A model generated the notes under the pieces. The model worked only from the letters and a program-made list of their open reading frames with translations. It had not been told where the DNA came from and did not search any database. From NCBI GenBank assembly GCA_017445225.1, contig JAFSUN010000014.1:45217-109216 (forward strand): a stretch of 64,000 nucleotides of DNA, written 5' to 3'. This document shows positions 35,517 through 44,168 of this stretch, one piece after another. Position 1 is the first letter of the stretch. Every line of letters begins with the position of its first letter. The position numbers and the translations under genes were made by a program. The DNA comes from Erysipelotrichaceae bacterium. Lineage in GTDB: Bacteria > Bacillota_I > Bacilli_A > Erysipelotrichales > Erysipelotrichaceae.

Positions 35517-36859
35517 CGAGGTCCTCCTGTTGCTTCGACGATGATGTCGTCGTACTCTCTTATTATATCACGCGCCGTCAGCGAATAACGGCTGTGCTTT
35601 TCGATCCAGCGGTCAGCTGCCAGTGAATGCAGATATACACCGGCCGTAACACTGTCATAATCGGGTTTCTGAGCGATGAGTCCGCCGATCAGGCCGGCCA
35701 GCACGTCGCCGCTGCCGCCCTTGGCCAGGGCATCATTGCCCGTGGTGTTAAAGGTGATGAGACGGTGGGAAGCGGTAATCGTATGTTCCCCCTTCAGAAC
35801 GATGATCAGACTTGGGTAACGGCAGGTGATCTCTTCAAGATCCTTCAGCAGGGTTTCCCGCTTCAGGGGAAAGACGCGCTGATATTCTACTTCATGGGGT
35901 GTGATCACCGTCAGGGCCTCTCTCTTCAGCAGATCCAGGTGCTTTCCCAGATGATACAGTCCGTCGGCATCCAGCAGCAGATCACAGGGGCTTTCCAGAG
36001 CCTTTATCATCAGATATTCGCTGCGTTGGTCTCTTCCCAGCCCGCAGCCGAGCACGACGGTCGTATACTGGGAAAAGTCAATGTCATCGGCAGCCTGTTT
36101 CCAGTCATCGCCGTAACTGACCGTCATGGCCTCCCACAGGCCGTTTTCCACGGTCAGCAGGATGTCCCTGGGAACCATCACCGTCAACAATCCGGCTCCC
36201 GAGCGCAGAATGGCCTGGCCGCAGAGCTTGCAGGCACCGCTCTTGCCCGGACTGCCGGCGATCAGCAGCACTTTTCCATAGGTTCCCTTATGTGAATGCT
36301 TGCGGCGCACGGGAAGCTTGTTTATGACCTCTGTAAGGCTGTTAACGGCCAGATATGAGTCAATGTCTGCCTCTTTAAATGGCCCTTCCAGAACGGTTAT
36401 GCGGCCTCTGTGGTCACTTCCCGGATAAAGATATAGTCCGCTCAGGGGATGATCGAAGCAGACGGTTTCCGCCGCTTCAAAGACCTCTCCCCTGATGGCG
36501 CCGTTATCAATGTCGATACCGCAGGGCACTAAAATGCTCAGGCGATGGCCAAAAGCCTCGTTGGCTGCCCTAAGCAGCCCTTCGCCAGCCGTTTCCAGAG
36601 CATCAACGATCACATCAGCTTCCTGACTGGGGAATTCGTCACCTTCCCCCAGCAGCTCTGTAAGGATCCCCTGCTGATGGAGATACTGACAGCACTGTCT
36701 TCCGATCGTCCCCTTCAAGCCGTCAGAAACCAGAAAGACGACCCTCAGCGGGTTTCTTTCCCTTATCAGTTCGGCCAGAGCCACGGCCGCCTGTTTTTGC
36801 ATGGCATCCGTGATCTGCTTTTTCAGACTTGCAAGGATTTCGGAATCCAGAACCTTCAT
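35513..36859 (-). CDS. nnrD: NAD(P)HX dehydratase with degenerate epimerase domain
   Basis: The 448-residue protein has the two-domain YjeF layout. The C-terminal half (from about residue 190) is an intact ADP-dependent (S)-NAD(P)H-hydrate dehydratase: KGTYGKVLLIAGSPGKSGA, VVLGCGLGRDQ, LLLDADGLY, VITPHEVEYQRVF and the NTTGNDALAKGGSGDVLAG signature. The N-terminal epimerase half is eroded: the GNNGGDG loop reads VSDGLKGTIG, DALFGTG reads DALETAG and DIPSG reads VPCGID. Start 36859 directly follows the yhaM stop (TAACATG) with AAAGGG 9 bases upstream; a start 22 codons further up would overlap yhaM. Confidence 0.88.
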   Translation of the reverse strand: MKVLDSEILASLKKQITDAMQKQAAVALAELIRERNPLRVVFLVSDGLKGTIGRQCCQYLHQQGILTELLGEGDEFPSQEADVIVDALETAGEGLLRAANEAFGHRLSILVPCGIDIDNGAIRGEVFEAAETVCFDHPLSGLYLYPGSDHRGRITVLEGPFKEADIDSYLAVNSLTEVINKLPVRRKHSHKGTYGKVLLIAGSPGKSGACKLCGQAILRSGAGLLTVMVPRDILLTVENGLWEAMTVSYGDDWKQAADDIDFSQYTTVVLGCGLGRDQRSEYLMIKALESPCDLLLDADGLYHLGKHLDLLKREALTVITPHEVEYQRVFPLKRETLLKDLEEITCRYPSLIIVLKGEHTITASHRLITFNTTGNDALAKGGSGDVLAGLIGGLIAQKPDYDSVTAGVYLHSLAADRWIEKHSRYSLTARDIIREYDDIIVEATGGPR

Positions 36860-36860
36860 G

Positions 36861-37793
36861 TTACTGACCCTTTGGCTTGTAGAAGGCTCTGTTGTCCAAA
36901 GCAAACAGCCGGGGTGTGAATTCACCCGGGTTGATCTTATCGGTTTCCTTGGCGATCATCGTCATCCTGGCATCGAAGTCATCGATGTAGTGAAGAGCTT
37001 CAGCCTCCAGGATGCACGGCAGTACCGGCGAACCGAATTCATACTGACCGTGATGCGAGAGGACCAGGTGTCTTAACAGGGTGACCTTCTCCCCTTCAAT
37101 TCCCAGTTCATCGGCGGTTTCCTTGATCATCGCCTGCGAGATCGAGATGTGTCCCAGAAGTCTTCCTTCAACCGTATACTCGGTAACGGCTCCGGAACGC
37201 AGTTCGCGGATCTTGCCGACATCATGGAGCAGGACGCCGGAAACCAGCAGATCCCGGTTGAGCTGCGGATACAGCCGGCAGACCTCATCAGCCAGCCTGA
37301 CCATGCCGTAGACATGGGTGGCCAGACCGCCGTAATACTCATGGTGGTTGCGGGCGGCCGCCGGATAGGAGAAGATCTCCCGGTCGTACTTATGGAAAAT
37401 GGCACTGACGATGGCCTTCAGCTGGAAATCGTCAATGGATTCAATGGCATTGGTTATCGTTTCCCTTAACACGCTCTGGGCTACCGGGCCCATCTGCACG
37501 TAATCCTCCATGTCGATCATTGACTCATCAGCCGGCTCGATCTCCAGGACCTTCAGCTGCAGGTTGTTGCGGTAGTTAATGACATCACAGCGGACATCCA
37601 GGATCCGGCCGACGACCGCCGTGGCGATCTGACTGGCCTTGACATCCCAGAGCTTGCCTTCAATGGTTCCGGTATTGTCCTTGAAGGTAATGGAAAGATA
37701 GGGAGCTCCGGAATTGGTCACTCCCTGATTGACCTGTGATACCATCAGCTGTAAGTTGGTGCTCATTCTGTCTCTTAAGTCTTTAATCTTCAT
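36861..37793 (-). CDS. yhaM: 3'-5' exoribonuclease YhaM family
   Basis: The 310-residue protein combines an N-terminal OB fold (YLSITFKDNTGTIEGKLWD) with an HD-domain phosphohydrolase core (HHEYYGGLATHVYGM, LLHDVGKIREL, LSHHGQYEFGSPV, ALHYIDDFDARM). This is the YhaM/Cbf1 architecture, a 3'-5' exoribonuclease that also degrades DNA in vitro. It overlaps recX by 11 bases and is followed immediately by nnrD. Confidence 0.92.
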   Translation of the reverse strand: MKIKDLRDRMSTNLQLMVSQVNQGVTNSGAPYLSITFKDNTGTIEGKLWDVKASQIATAVVGRILDVRCDVINYRNNLQLKVLEIEPADESMIDMEDYVQMGPVAQSVLRETITNAIESIDDFQLKAIVSAIFHKYDREIFSYPAAARNHHEYYGGLATHVYGMVRLADEVCRLYPQLNRDLLVSGVLLHDVGKIRELRSGAVTEYTVEGRLLGHISISQAMIKETADELGIEGEKVTLLRHLVLSHHGQYEFGSPVLPCILEAEALHYIDDFDARMTMIAKETDKINPGEFTPRLFALDNRAFYKPKGQ

Positions 37794-39060
37794 TTTCTGC
37801 CTCCTGCTGCTGCATGACTTCCATGATGGTTTCCCGACGGAAGCCCTTGGACATCAGATAACGGATGATCTTGCTGTCCAGTACTTTTTTCTCATATCGG
37901 TGGGCGGCGCTCCTGGCATATTTCTCCAGGGCGGCTGCCAGACTCTTTCTTTCTTCCTCATCATCCTGATGCCAGTCAAGGCGGGTGATGATCTCATCAA
38001 TGCTTTCGCTGTCATAACCGCTGGCGGCCAGTTTCCTTCTTAACAGGGCCAGGGTCTCCTTCTCGGAACGGTTCCTGAGCGACTTCAGAAGGACGGCAGC
38101 CTTCTGCAGGCCCCTCTCGATCTCGGCTTGGGGATCGATGGCCTCCAGTTCCTTTTCAATAAGGGATCGGTCAACCCCTCTTTTCTCCAGCTGATAGGCG
38201 ATCTTCTTCTTGCCGACCAGCCGGCTCTGATCGTAGTCAAACCGGTAACTGGTCAGAACCTCGTCATTGAGGAAACCGTAGGTGATCAGCTTGTCCAGGA
38301 TGTCCTGCCGCTGCTGATCGGTCACATTCCGGCATTCAGCCAGCAGTTCCCTGATCTCCCTGACGGAATAATCACTGACAGCCAGTTTTCTTAAGCATTT
38401 CAGATAGGCGGCACTGTAGCCGTGGTAACCGTTAAGCTTCTCAAGGTCTTCCTTCGCAAGCTGCTGCCCCTTCTGATAACCTTCATCCAGCAGGAAATCC
38501 GTCAGGATCTCATATACGGTTTCACTTTCCTGGTCGACGGCCTTTATTCTGGTGAGATCACCGTTGACGCTGATCTCCTTTATGTAAGTGCCTTCCGGTT
38601 CCGGAGGATTCTTAACGACCGTTGAATAGATTTTCTCCAGCGACTGACCGATCGGGGCGGAAATGGTACGGGCCGCTGAACTGGCCCTCTCCAGAAACCC
38701 CGGGGAATCTTCCTCGGCTTCCGGCTGCCAGTAGGCGGTCACATCCTCTTCACCAAGTTCATTGGGATCGTCCCCGGTTCCCCGGACCTTCTGATAGATC
38801 CGGTCGAGGGACTGGGTGATCGGAGCGGAAAGACTGCGGGCAGTATCGGCTGCCTTCTCCATGACACTGCGCTTTTCGCTGCCGTCCTCTTCACCTGCGT
38901 CCGTCTGCTCACCTTCCAGCAGGTTTTCAACTTCATCGATCCCCTTGCGGACATTACTGTAGATCCGTCCGATCGACTGGCTGATTGGGGCACCGATCTC
39001 TCTGGCGGCTGATGCAGCCCTTTCTATAATGCCCTGTTTTTCTTCGCTGTTTCTGTTCAT
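37783..39060 (-). CDS. recX: RecX-like protein with three-repeat N-terminal extension
   Basis: The protein has 425 residues, against 150-270 for usual RecX. The C-terminal part is a helical RecX-type repeat domain (DILDKLITYGFLNDEVLTSY, GKKKIAYQLEKRGVDRSLIE, LRRKLAASGYDSESIDEII, DSKIIRYLMSKGFRRETIME). Ahead of it are three copies of a 27-residue motif at about 13-39, 68-94 and 124-150, with consensus ERAxxAARxIxAPIxQSxxxIYxxV, spaced 55-56 residues by acidic linkers. The extension has no signal or membrane span and may be amphipathic helices that bind a partner. RecX normally modulates RecA. It heads the operon. Confidence 0.82.
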   Translation of the reverse strand: MNRNSEEKQGIIERAASAAREIGAPISQSIGRIYSNVRKGIDEVENLLEGEQTDAGEEDGSEKRSVMEKAADTARSLSAPITQSLDRIYQKVRGTGDDPNELGEEDVTAYWQPEAEEDSPGFLERASSAARTISAPIGQSLEKIYSTVVKNPPEPEGTYIKEISVNGDLTRIKAVDQESETVYEILTDFLLDEGYQKGQQLAKEDLEKLNGYHGYSAAYLKCLRKLAVSDYSVREIRELLAECRNVTDQQRQDILDKLITYGFLNDEVLTSYRFDYDQSRLVGKKKIAYQLEKRGVDRSLIEKELEAIDPQAEIERGLQKAAVLLKSLRNRSEKETLALLRRKLAASGYDSESIDEIITRLDWHQDDEEERKSLAAALEKYARSAAHRYEKKVLDSKIIRYLMSKGFRRETIMEVMQQQEAENED

Positions 39061-39131
39061 TGAATTGCCTGCCTTTCAGACCGGCCCTGCCAGCCGGTTA
39101 TCTTTACAGAAGTAGTATAGTAACGGAATGA

Positions 39132-39695
39132 CTATTTATGCCACGCCACCAGCTGTTCACCCCTGACCAGCCAGGCCTTTTTTGCCAGGGCTGCCAGAGG
39201 ATCATCATGATGGGAATCGGAATAGAATTCCTCAATATCGTCAGTATCATAGCCGGCCGCTTTCAGGCGGACGACCTTCTGGGCTTTGTTGCAGTTGGGT
39301 GAGAGTACCCTGCCGGTCTTCTTGTCGACCTCACTGGCAATGACTCTGCTTATGCCCAGCCGCTTGCAGGCCGCCTCAACCAGAAACTGGGGTGAGGCAC
39401 TGATCACCAGATCATCTTCGCGGTGCTTTTCCCGGTACCATTTATGAACATCACCGATGTTCCTGTCCCAGAAAAGTTCCAGTTCCGCATCGATGTCCTC
39501 AATGCCCGCAAGAAAACTGTAGAAGTAGTTCTTCATGGCCGTGATGTCGATGTTCTTGAGAAAATATCTGATGAAGCCGACCAGCTGATGAGGAAAGAAC
39601 CTAACCAGGGACAGGTGGCGGCCCAGTTCAAAGAAATAGAAGTCGACGGTTGAATCCCGTCTGTAGATGGTCTTGTCAAAATCATAAACGTTCAT
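39132..39695 (-). CDS. HAD-IB family phosphatase
   Basis: The 187-residue protein has motif I VYDFDKTIYRRDST, a helical cap with aromatic residues (FFPHQLVGFIRYFLKN), motif II LVISASPQF, a Lys in NKAQKV and motif IV YSDSHHDDPLAAL. This places it with the SerB-like class IB group. Substrate unknown; phospholipid or phosphoserine substrates are possible. It has its own promoter at 39713-39741. Confidence 0.88.
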   Translation of the reverse strand: MNVYDFDKTIYRRDSTVDFYFFELGRHLSLVRFFPHQLVGFIRYFLKNIDITAMKNYFYSFLAGIEDIDAELELFWDRNIGDVHKWYREKHREDDLVISASPQFLVEAACKRLGISRVIASEVDKKTGRVLSPNCNKAQKVVRLKAAGYDTDDIEEFYSDSHHDDPLAALAKKAWLVRGEQLVAWHK

Positions 39696-39712
39696 GCTTT
39701 TTCACCGAATTC

Positions 39713-39741
39713 ATTTTATGCTAAATTCCCTCTTCAGGCAA
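39713..39741 (-). promoter_or_regulatory. Promoter of the HAD-IB gene
   Basis: Minus strand TTGCCT, 17 bases, TAAAAT, inside an AT-rich 216-base gap. The rest of that gap (39742-39880) is AT-rich with no feature I can name. Confidence 0.65.
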
Positions 39742-39884
39742 CATCACATTATTTCACATAAATTTCATATTTTTCTACGGAAATTTATTGATAACATATA
39801 CTTGCAAATCAGAAAAGATTTGTTAAATGATTCTCCTTTCTATTTTCAAAATTTATCCCTGGACTGGTAAAACCAGAAAGAACA

Positions 39885-39903
39885 AAGACTCGTAATGAGT
39901 CTT
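39885..39903 (-). terminator. tdk terminator
   Basis: AAGACTC / GAGTCTT 7-bp stem with a five-base loop, followed on the minus strand by TTGTTCTTT. Confidence 0.65.
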
Positions 39904-39911
39904 TTCTTTTT

Positions 39912-40490
39912 TTACTTACTGCGGGCTTTCTTCTCTTCAATCATCTTATGGTAGCAGCTCCAGCATAAACCCTCATAGGATTCATTGCCGCCGATGAAGA
40001 CCTGGGCGCCTTCCGTCTGGATCTCGCCGTTGGCGAATCGGGCATTGACGGTCGCCTTGGCTCCGCACTTGCAGATGGACTTGATCTCGGTAATGCTGTC
40101 AGCGAGTTCGAAAAGACGCCGGCTGCCCGGGAACAGATTCGTTAAAAAGTCGCTTCTTAAGCCGAAGCACAGCACCGGCACATCCCGTTCACTGACGATC
40201 AGTCTCAGTTCATCAACCTGCTCAGGGGTCAGAAACTGACACTCGTCAACGATGATGACGTCGATGTCAGCCGGGCACAGTTTCAGAATGCTGTCAGTCG
40301 ACTTGATGACATCCGCCTGAGCCTGCAGACCGATGCGGCTCTTGACGACGGTCACGCCGTCGCGGTTATCAATGGCCGGCTTGATCAGCCAGACCTTCTT
40401 CCCCTTCTCTTCATAATTGAACTTGGTCATCAGCGCATTGGCGGTCTTGGATGAATTCATTGCTCCGAACTTGAAATACAGTTTTGCCAT
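39912..40490 (-). CDS. tdk: Thymidine kinase
   Basis: It phosphorylates thymidine in the salvage pathway. The 192-residue protein is type II: P-loop FGAMNSSKTANAL, Walker B-like IIVDECQFL, a lasso region, and a zinc site from CKCGA and CWSCYH. Length and motif order are standard. It lies 27 bases after the PhnD-like lipoprotein gene and is likely co-transcribed with it. Confidence 0.95.
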   Translation of the reverse strand: MAKLYFKFGAMNSSKTANALMTKFNYEEKGKKVWLIKPAIDNRDGVTVVKSRIGLQAQADVIKSTDSILKLCPADIDVIIVDECQFLTPEQVDELRLIVSERDVPVLCFGLRSDFLTNLFPGSRRLFELADSITEIKSICKCGAKATVNARFANGEIQTEGAQVFIGGNESYEGLCWSCYHKMIEEKKARSK

Positions 40491-40517
40491 GTGTTTTTCC
40501 TCTCAGTCATAAGTTTA

Positions 40518-41423
40518 TTACTCGGCCCTGGTAAAGCCGGTTATCGAATAGGTCTTGGTCAGGATGTTCTTATCCTCACAGCCATAGGCATTGAAGGCTC
40601 TTAAGATCCCGGTCTTCTTTTCCTGCAGCTGGCTGCAGATCAGAATGACCGGATTATAGTGACGGCCGCTTTCAGCATAGACGGTGCTGATGGCTTCCAG
40701 AGCGTAACCGTTTTCCTCATTCAGCAGTTTCACCCAGGAGGCTGACGGCATGATCATCGCGTCTACGCTTTCGCTTACATAATCAGCGGTAAGTGCATCC
40801 AGCCGGGCATAAGGCAGCAGGCTGACTTCCTCTCCGCCATGGCCGTACTTCTCCGTCAGCCAGGCTGAGAAGCATTCGTACTCCCGGCGGTTGCCTGCCG
40901 TTAATAAGCCCCATTTTAATCCGGAGGCCTTCTGCCAGCCGTTTTCCCCCGACAGTTCTTCGGTCAGAGAACTTTTGATGATTATAAGATCGCTTTCCCA
41001 GCTGCGTTCAGCCTGGATGAGGGATCCCTCACCAAGATAGTAACTCTGCTTGACTGCCATGGCGGCCATGATGGAGGTATCCGTGCGCAGTGAAGCGGGC
41101 GCGATCACCAGATCATAGATCCCCGCCTCCAACTTTTCCAGCAGTTCGCTGTTGACGGATACCATTTCCGAGGTCACCTCTTCACAGATGATGCCGTTTT
41201 CAGACAGCCTTTCGCCGATCTTCTGCTCGAATTCTTCCTGCTTGTTGAGGTATTCGGTGTATTTGTCGCTGACCATCAGGCCGATGGAAAGCCGGCTTAA
41301 AACCAGATCCTGTTCCGCTTCCGGAGCATTATTCTGCTCCCGGTGGCAGCCGGTCAATATCAATGCCATTATCACTGCCAGCAACAGGCAGAAGTTTTTC
41401 TTCGTCAAAAACGCTGTTCTCAT
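40518..41423 (-). CDS. PhnD-like substrate-binding lipoprotein
   Basis: ATG at 41423 gives 301 residues with a lipoprotein signal (LLLAVIMALILTGC). The body follows the phosphate/phosphonate-binding PhnD/SsuA-like fold (IGLMVSDKYTEYLNKQEEFE, LEAGIYDLVIAPASL, GLKWGLLTAG, VDAMIMPSASWV). No transporter genes are adjacent, so it is an orphan binding protein; the ligand is unknown. A TTG codon six codons upstream is a weaker start. Confidence 0.75.
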   Translation of the reverse strand: MRTAFLTKKNFCLLLAVIMALILTGCHREQNNAPEAEQDLVLSRLSIGLMVSDKYTEYLNKQEEFEQKIGERLSENGIICEEVTSEMVSVNSELLEKLEAGIYDLVIAPASLRTDTSIMAAMAVKQSYYLGEGSLIQAERSWESDLIIIKSSLTEELSGENGWQKASGLKWGLLTAGNRREYECFSAWLTEKYGHGGEEVSLLPYARLDALTADYVSESVDAMIMPSASWVKLLNEENGYALEAISTVYAESGRHYNPVILICSQLQEKKTGILRAFNAYGCEDKNILTKTYSITGFTRAE

Positions 41424-41464
41424 GCTTCTATTATGGCACAATCAGCGGAATTAAGCATCTGTTA

Positions 41465-41493
41465 AAGACAGCAATGACCGCCTATGGTATAAT
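41465..41493 (+). promoter_or_regulatory. Promoter of the small membrane protein gene
   Basis: Plus strand AAGACA, 17 bases, TATAAT with an extended TGG. The consensus -10 gives a leader of only about 14 bases before the ATG at 41513. Confidence 0.75.
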
Positions 41494-41512
41494 ACCGATG
41501 AGGTCAGAAGTC

Positions 41513-41728
41513 ATGGAAAACAACACCAAGTACATTCTGCTGGCCATCGTGGTGGTCATCGTCATCGCCAGTTTTGCGGCCAGCATCCTGTTAAGAAAAT
41601 ACCAGCGGCAGTTTCTGCGCACCGGTGATCGTTCATATGAGAAGAACATCCGGACGATCACGGTTTTGATGTCAGGCATCTTCCTGGTATTGATCCTTCT
41701 GACGATCTATCTGATCAAGAAATTCTGA
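41513..41728 (+). CDS. Small two-helix membrane protein (71 aa)
   Basis: ATG at 41513 with GAGGT about 9 bases upstream and a strong promoter. The peptide has a short polar start (MENNTKY), one transmembrane segment (ILLAIVVVIVIASFAASILL), a basic loop with RKYQRQF and SYEKNIR, and a second segment (ITVLMSGIFLVLILLTIYLI) ending in KKF. Both ends are probably outside or both inside. No family recognised. It is followed by the DUF3846 gene, on the opposite strand to its surroundings. Confidence 0.75.
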   Translation: MENNTKYILLAIVVVIVIASFAASILLRKYQRQFLRTGDRSYEKNIRTITVLMSGIFLVLILLTIYLIKKF

Positions 41729-41786
41729 TATTTTTTAGGAAACAGGCTCCCTTCACGGCTAACAGTCAGTAGAAAGGAGTTTTTTT

Positions 41787-42113
41787 ATGATCACAGGATT
41801 ACTTATTACCCCCAATGGGGCTCCAGAGGTCGTGTCCTTTGAAGAAGGCTACCGGCCGATCCAGCAGCTGGTGGAAGGCAGCTTTGAATATGTCGGTCTG
41901 TTCGATGATGCCGACGTGATTGTCAATGAGGAAGGCAAGATCAACGGGTCAGCCCCCAACCGCTTTCTGCTTCATGACGGCAAACTGGTCGACATTCTCT
42001 TCGGCAACATTCTGCTGACGGACAGTGACCGGGACGGAAATACCGTTTCCCTATCCAAGGACAAACTGGAGAAATACCGCCGGATCTTCTCACAGCGGGC
42101 CATCATAATATAA
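41787..42113 (+). CDS. DUF3846 family protein
   Basis: The 108-residue cytosolic protein begins after AAAGGAG and has the DUF3846 pattern: LLITPNGAPEVV, a PIQQLVEGSFEYVGLFDDADVIVNEE core, PNRFLL and an ILFGNILL strand. The family is common on phages and plasmids of Bacillota as well as chromosomes; its function is unknown. It lies 58 bases after the small membrane protein gene, probably on the same transcript. Confidence 0.8.
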   Translation: MITGLLITPNGAPEVVSFEEGYRPIQQLVEGSFEYVGLFDDADVIVNEEGKINGSAPNRFLLHDGKLVDILFGNILLTDSDRDGNTVSLSKDKLEKYRRIFSQRAIII

Positions 42114-42114
42114 A

Positions 42115-42132
42115 AAAAGCCCGAAGGCTTTT
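42115..42132. terminator. Bidirectional terminator
   Basis: AAAAGCC / GGCTTTT stem with CGAA loop, between the convergent DUF3846 and aguB genes. The minus direction has the better T-run. Confidence 0.8.
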
Positions 42133-42133
42133 C

Positions 42134-43012
42134 TCATTTACCGCAGATTCGTCCGTAAGTCTCTTCCCGGCGGTCTCTGAACAGTCCCCAGGTGATCCGG
42201 TTTTCTTCCAGTTCATCCAGGTCATATTCATTGATCAGAATTTCTTCCTGATCGCGGGAAGCGCATTTCAGCAAGGCTCCGGTCTCATCGGTCATGAATG
42301 AGGAACCGTAGAATTCCAGGGCGGAACTCTGATAGCCGTTATCCTTGCAGGGTTCTACGGTTTCCAGGCCGATGCGGTTGGCCGCTACTACCGGCATCAG
42401 ATTACAGGCCGCATGTCCCTGCATACATCTTCTCCAGTGTTCCATGGAGTCGACGTTCAGGATTGGTTCAGAACCGATGGCGGTCGGATACAGCAGGATC
42501 TCAGCGCCGTTTAAAGCCAGACAGCGGGCCGTTTCCGGAAACCACTGATCCCAGCAGATCCCCACGCCTATCTTTCCATAGGCGCTGTCAAACACCTTGA
42601 AACCGCTGTTGCCGGGAGTAAAGTAGAACTTCTCCTGGTAATAGTGGTCATCAGGGATGTGGGTCTTGCGATAGACGTCCTTAACGGTACCGTCATTATC
42701 CACAAAGGCTACGGAATTGTAGAGGACATTGCCGTCCCTTTCAAAGAAACTGACCGGCAGGACGACATCCAGTTCCCTGGCCAGTCTTCTGGCCATCTCA
42801 ACGGAAGGATGGCTGTCAACGCTCTGAGCCAGGAAGTAGAAGTCATAGCGGCGCTGCTGACAGAAGTATTCACGGTCGAACAGTTCCGGCAGCAGGATTA
42901 TCTTCGCTCCCAGGGAAGCGGCTTTTCTTATCATCTGTTCAGCCTTCTTCAGGTTGTCCTCGCGATTCCTGCTGCAGGACATCTGAATGGCTGCGACCTT
43001 AACTTTTCTCAT
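42134..43012 (-). CDS. aguB: N-carbamoylputrescine amidase
   Basis: The 292-residue nitrilase-superfamily enzyme hydrolyses N-carbamoylputrescine to putrescine, CO2 and ammonia. The catalytic triad is visible: Glu in LLPELFDREYF, Lys in RKTHIPDDHYYQEKFYF and Cys in GICWDQWFPE. The HIPD and WFPE contexts are specific for AguB among nitrilases. It lies 52 bases behind potD with an intercistronic hairpin, so polyamine import and this synthesis step are probably co-transcribed. The other agmatine-pathway enzyme (agmatine deiminase) is not in the window. Confidence 0.93.
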   Translation of the reverse strand: MRKVKVAAIQMSCSRNREDNLKKAEQMIRKAASLGAKIILLPELFDREYFCQQRRYDFYFLAQSVDSHPSVEMARRLARELDVVLPVSFFERDGNVLYNSVAFVDNDGTVKDVYRKTHIPDDHYYQEKFYFTPGNSGFKVFDSAYGKIGVGICWDQWFPETARCLALNGAEILLYPTAIGSEPILNVDSMEHWRRCMQGHAACNLMPVVAANRIGLETVEPCKDNGYQSSALEFYGSSFMTDETGALLKCASRDQEEILINEYDLDELEENRITWGLFRDRREETYGRICGK

Positions 43013-43027
43013 TTCTTATCCTCCCGG

Positions 43028-43057
43028 ACAGAAGGCGCCAGCAGGCGCCTCTTCTGT
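43028..43057 (-). repeat. Intercistronic hairpin between potD and aguB
   Basis: ACAGAAG-GCGCC / GGCGCC-TCTTCTGT, a long GC-rich stem without a following T-run. Such stems can protect the upstream mRNA or cause partial termination, which would make aguB expression lower than that of the transporter. Confidence 0.6.
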
Positions 43058-43064
43058 TATCTTT

Positions 43065-44168
43065 TTACTTAACCTTTACGCCAAGTTCGGCCAGTTTGGT
43101 CTTCAGCTTGGTTCCGTCATCAAGAGTAACATCATCATGGTACTCTTCATCCTTCGGATAGCCAACTCTGGGGGTGTAGGACTCGATTCCGTAGAAATCG
43201 CCGCCTTCACCCGAGAGCTTATCGATGACAGCCTGTACGCTTGAGGTATAGCCTACCCATAAGGAATTGGCTTCAGCTACTTCTTCTTCCAGCATGAAGT
43301 TGATCCAGGCATGAGCGAGCTTCACATTGGTGCAGGTGGTCGGAATGCACATGGCATCTCCCCAGACATTGGTTCCCTGCTTCGGTTCATAATAACCGAC
43401 GTTTTCATTTTCGGAGATGATGTAGGTAGCAGCACCGCTGTAGACTACTGCCAGAGCCTTGTCAGATACACCGTCGGTTCCGATCATGTAATCATTGATG
43501 ATGTCGTTTACCCAGTCAGGCTTGACATCCTGCTTCTGCTTCAGTAACCACTGATAGGCATCTTCAATTTCCTTGGTGCTGGTGGTATTGACCGAGTAGC
43601 CAAGAGCCTTTAAGGCCGGCAGGAAATTGTCTCTGTCAGCGTCATACATGTAGACTTCGCCGGCATACTTGGGATCGGCCAGAATGCTCCAGCCCTTTTC
43701 TTCCAGTTCTTCCAGAGATACCTTGTTCTTATCATAGGCAATGCCGACGGAACCCTGGAAATAAGGTACTGAGTATTCATGCTTCGGGTCATAGTCTGGT
43801 GACTTGACGCCTTCAGCCAGAGCACCGATGTTGGTAATGAGGCTGAGGTCCAGAGGCTGGATCATCTTTTCCTTGATCATTCTTTCGACCATGTAGTCGC
43901 TGGGAACGATGATGTCATACTTGTCTCCGCCGACAACGGCAGTATACATTTCCTCATTGGAGTCAAAGGTCTTGTAGTAAACACGGACGCCGTATTTGGC
44001 CTCAAACTTCTTGATGTTTTCTTCATCAATGTATTCACCCCAGTTGAAGACATACAGTTCGTTGCTTTCGAACTCCTTGCTACCGTTATTATTGTTGTTG
44101 TCCTTGGAGCAGCCGGCCATGGAGATGACCAGTAAGACCGTCAGAACACTAAGCAGAAACTTTTTCAT
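43065..44168 (-). CDS. potD: Spermidine/putrescine-binding lipoprotein PotD
   Basis: ATG at 44168 after AGAGGT gives 367 residues. The lipobox is ISMAGC, followed by an Asn-rich linker. The mature part has the PotD signatures LYVFNWGEYID, YDIIVPSDYMVERM, PYFQGSVGIAYDK and a ligand-site NVWGDAMCIPTT. It delivers polyamine to PotBC. It overlaps potC by 20 bases. Confidence 0.94.
   Translation of the reverse strand: MKKFLLSVLTVLLVISMAGCSKDNNNNNGSKEFESNELYVFNWGEYIDEENIKKFEAKYGVRVYYKTFDSNEEMYTAVVGGDKYDIIVPSDYMVERMIKEKMIQPLDLSLITNIGALAEGVKSPDYDPKHEYSVPYFQGSVGIAYDKNKVSLEELEEKGWSILADPKYAGEVYMYDADRDNFLPALKALGYSVNTTSTKEIEDAYQWLLKQKQDVKPDWVNDIINDYMIGTDGVSDKALAVVYSGAATYIISENENVGYYEPKQGTNVWGDAMCIPTTCTNVKLAHAWINFMLEEEVAEANSLWVGYTSSVQAVIDKLSGEGGDFYGIESYTPRVGYPKDEEYHDDVTLDDGTKLKTKLAELGVKVK

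Noticed and set aside
39081..39099. ACCGGC / GCCGGT hairpin upstream of recX
   Set aside because: No U-run and no conserved leader motif; it may be a leader fold but supports no named feature.
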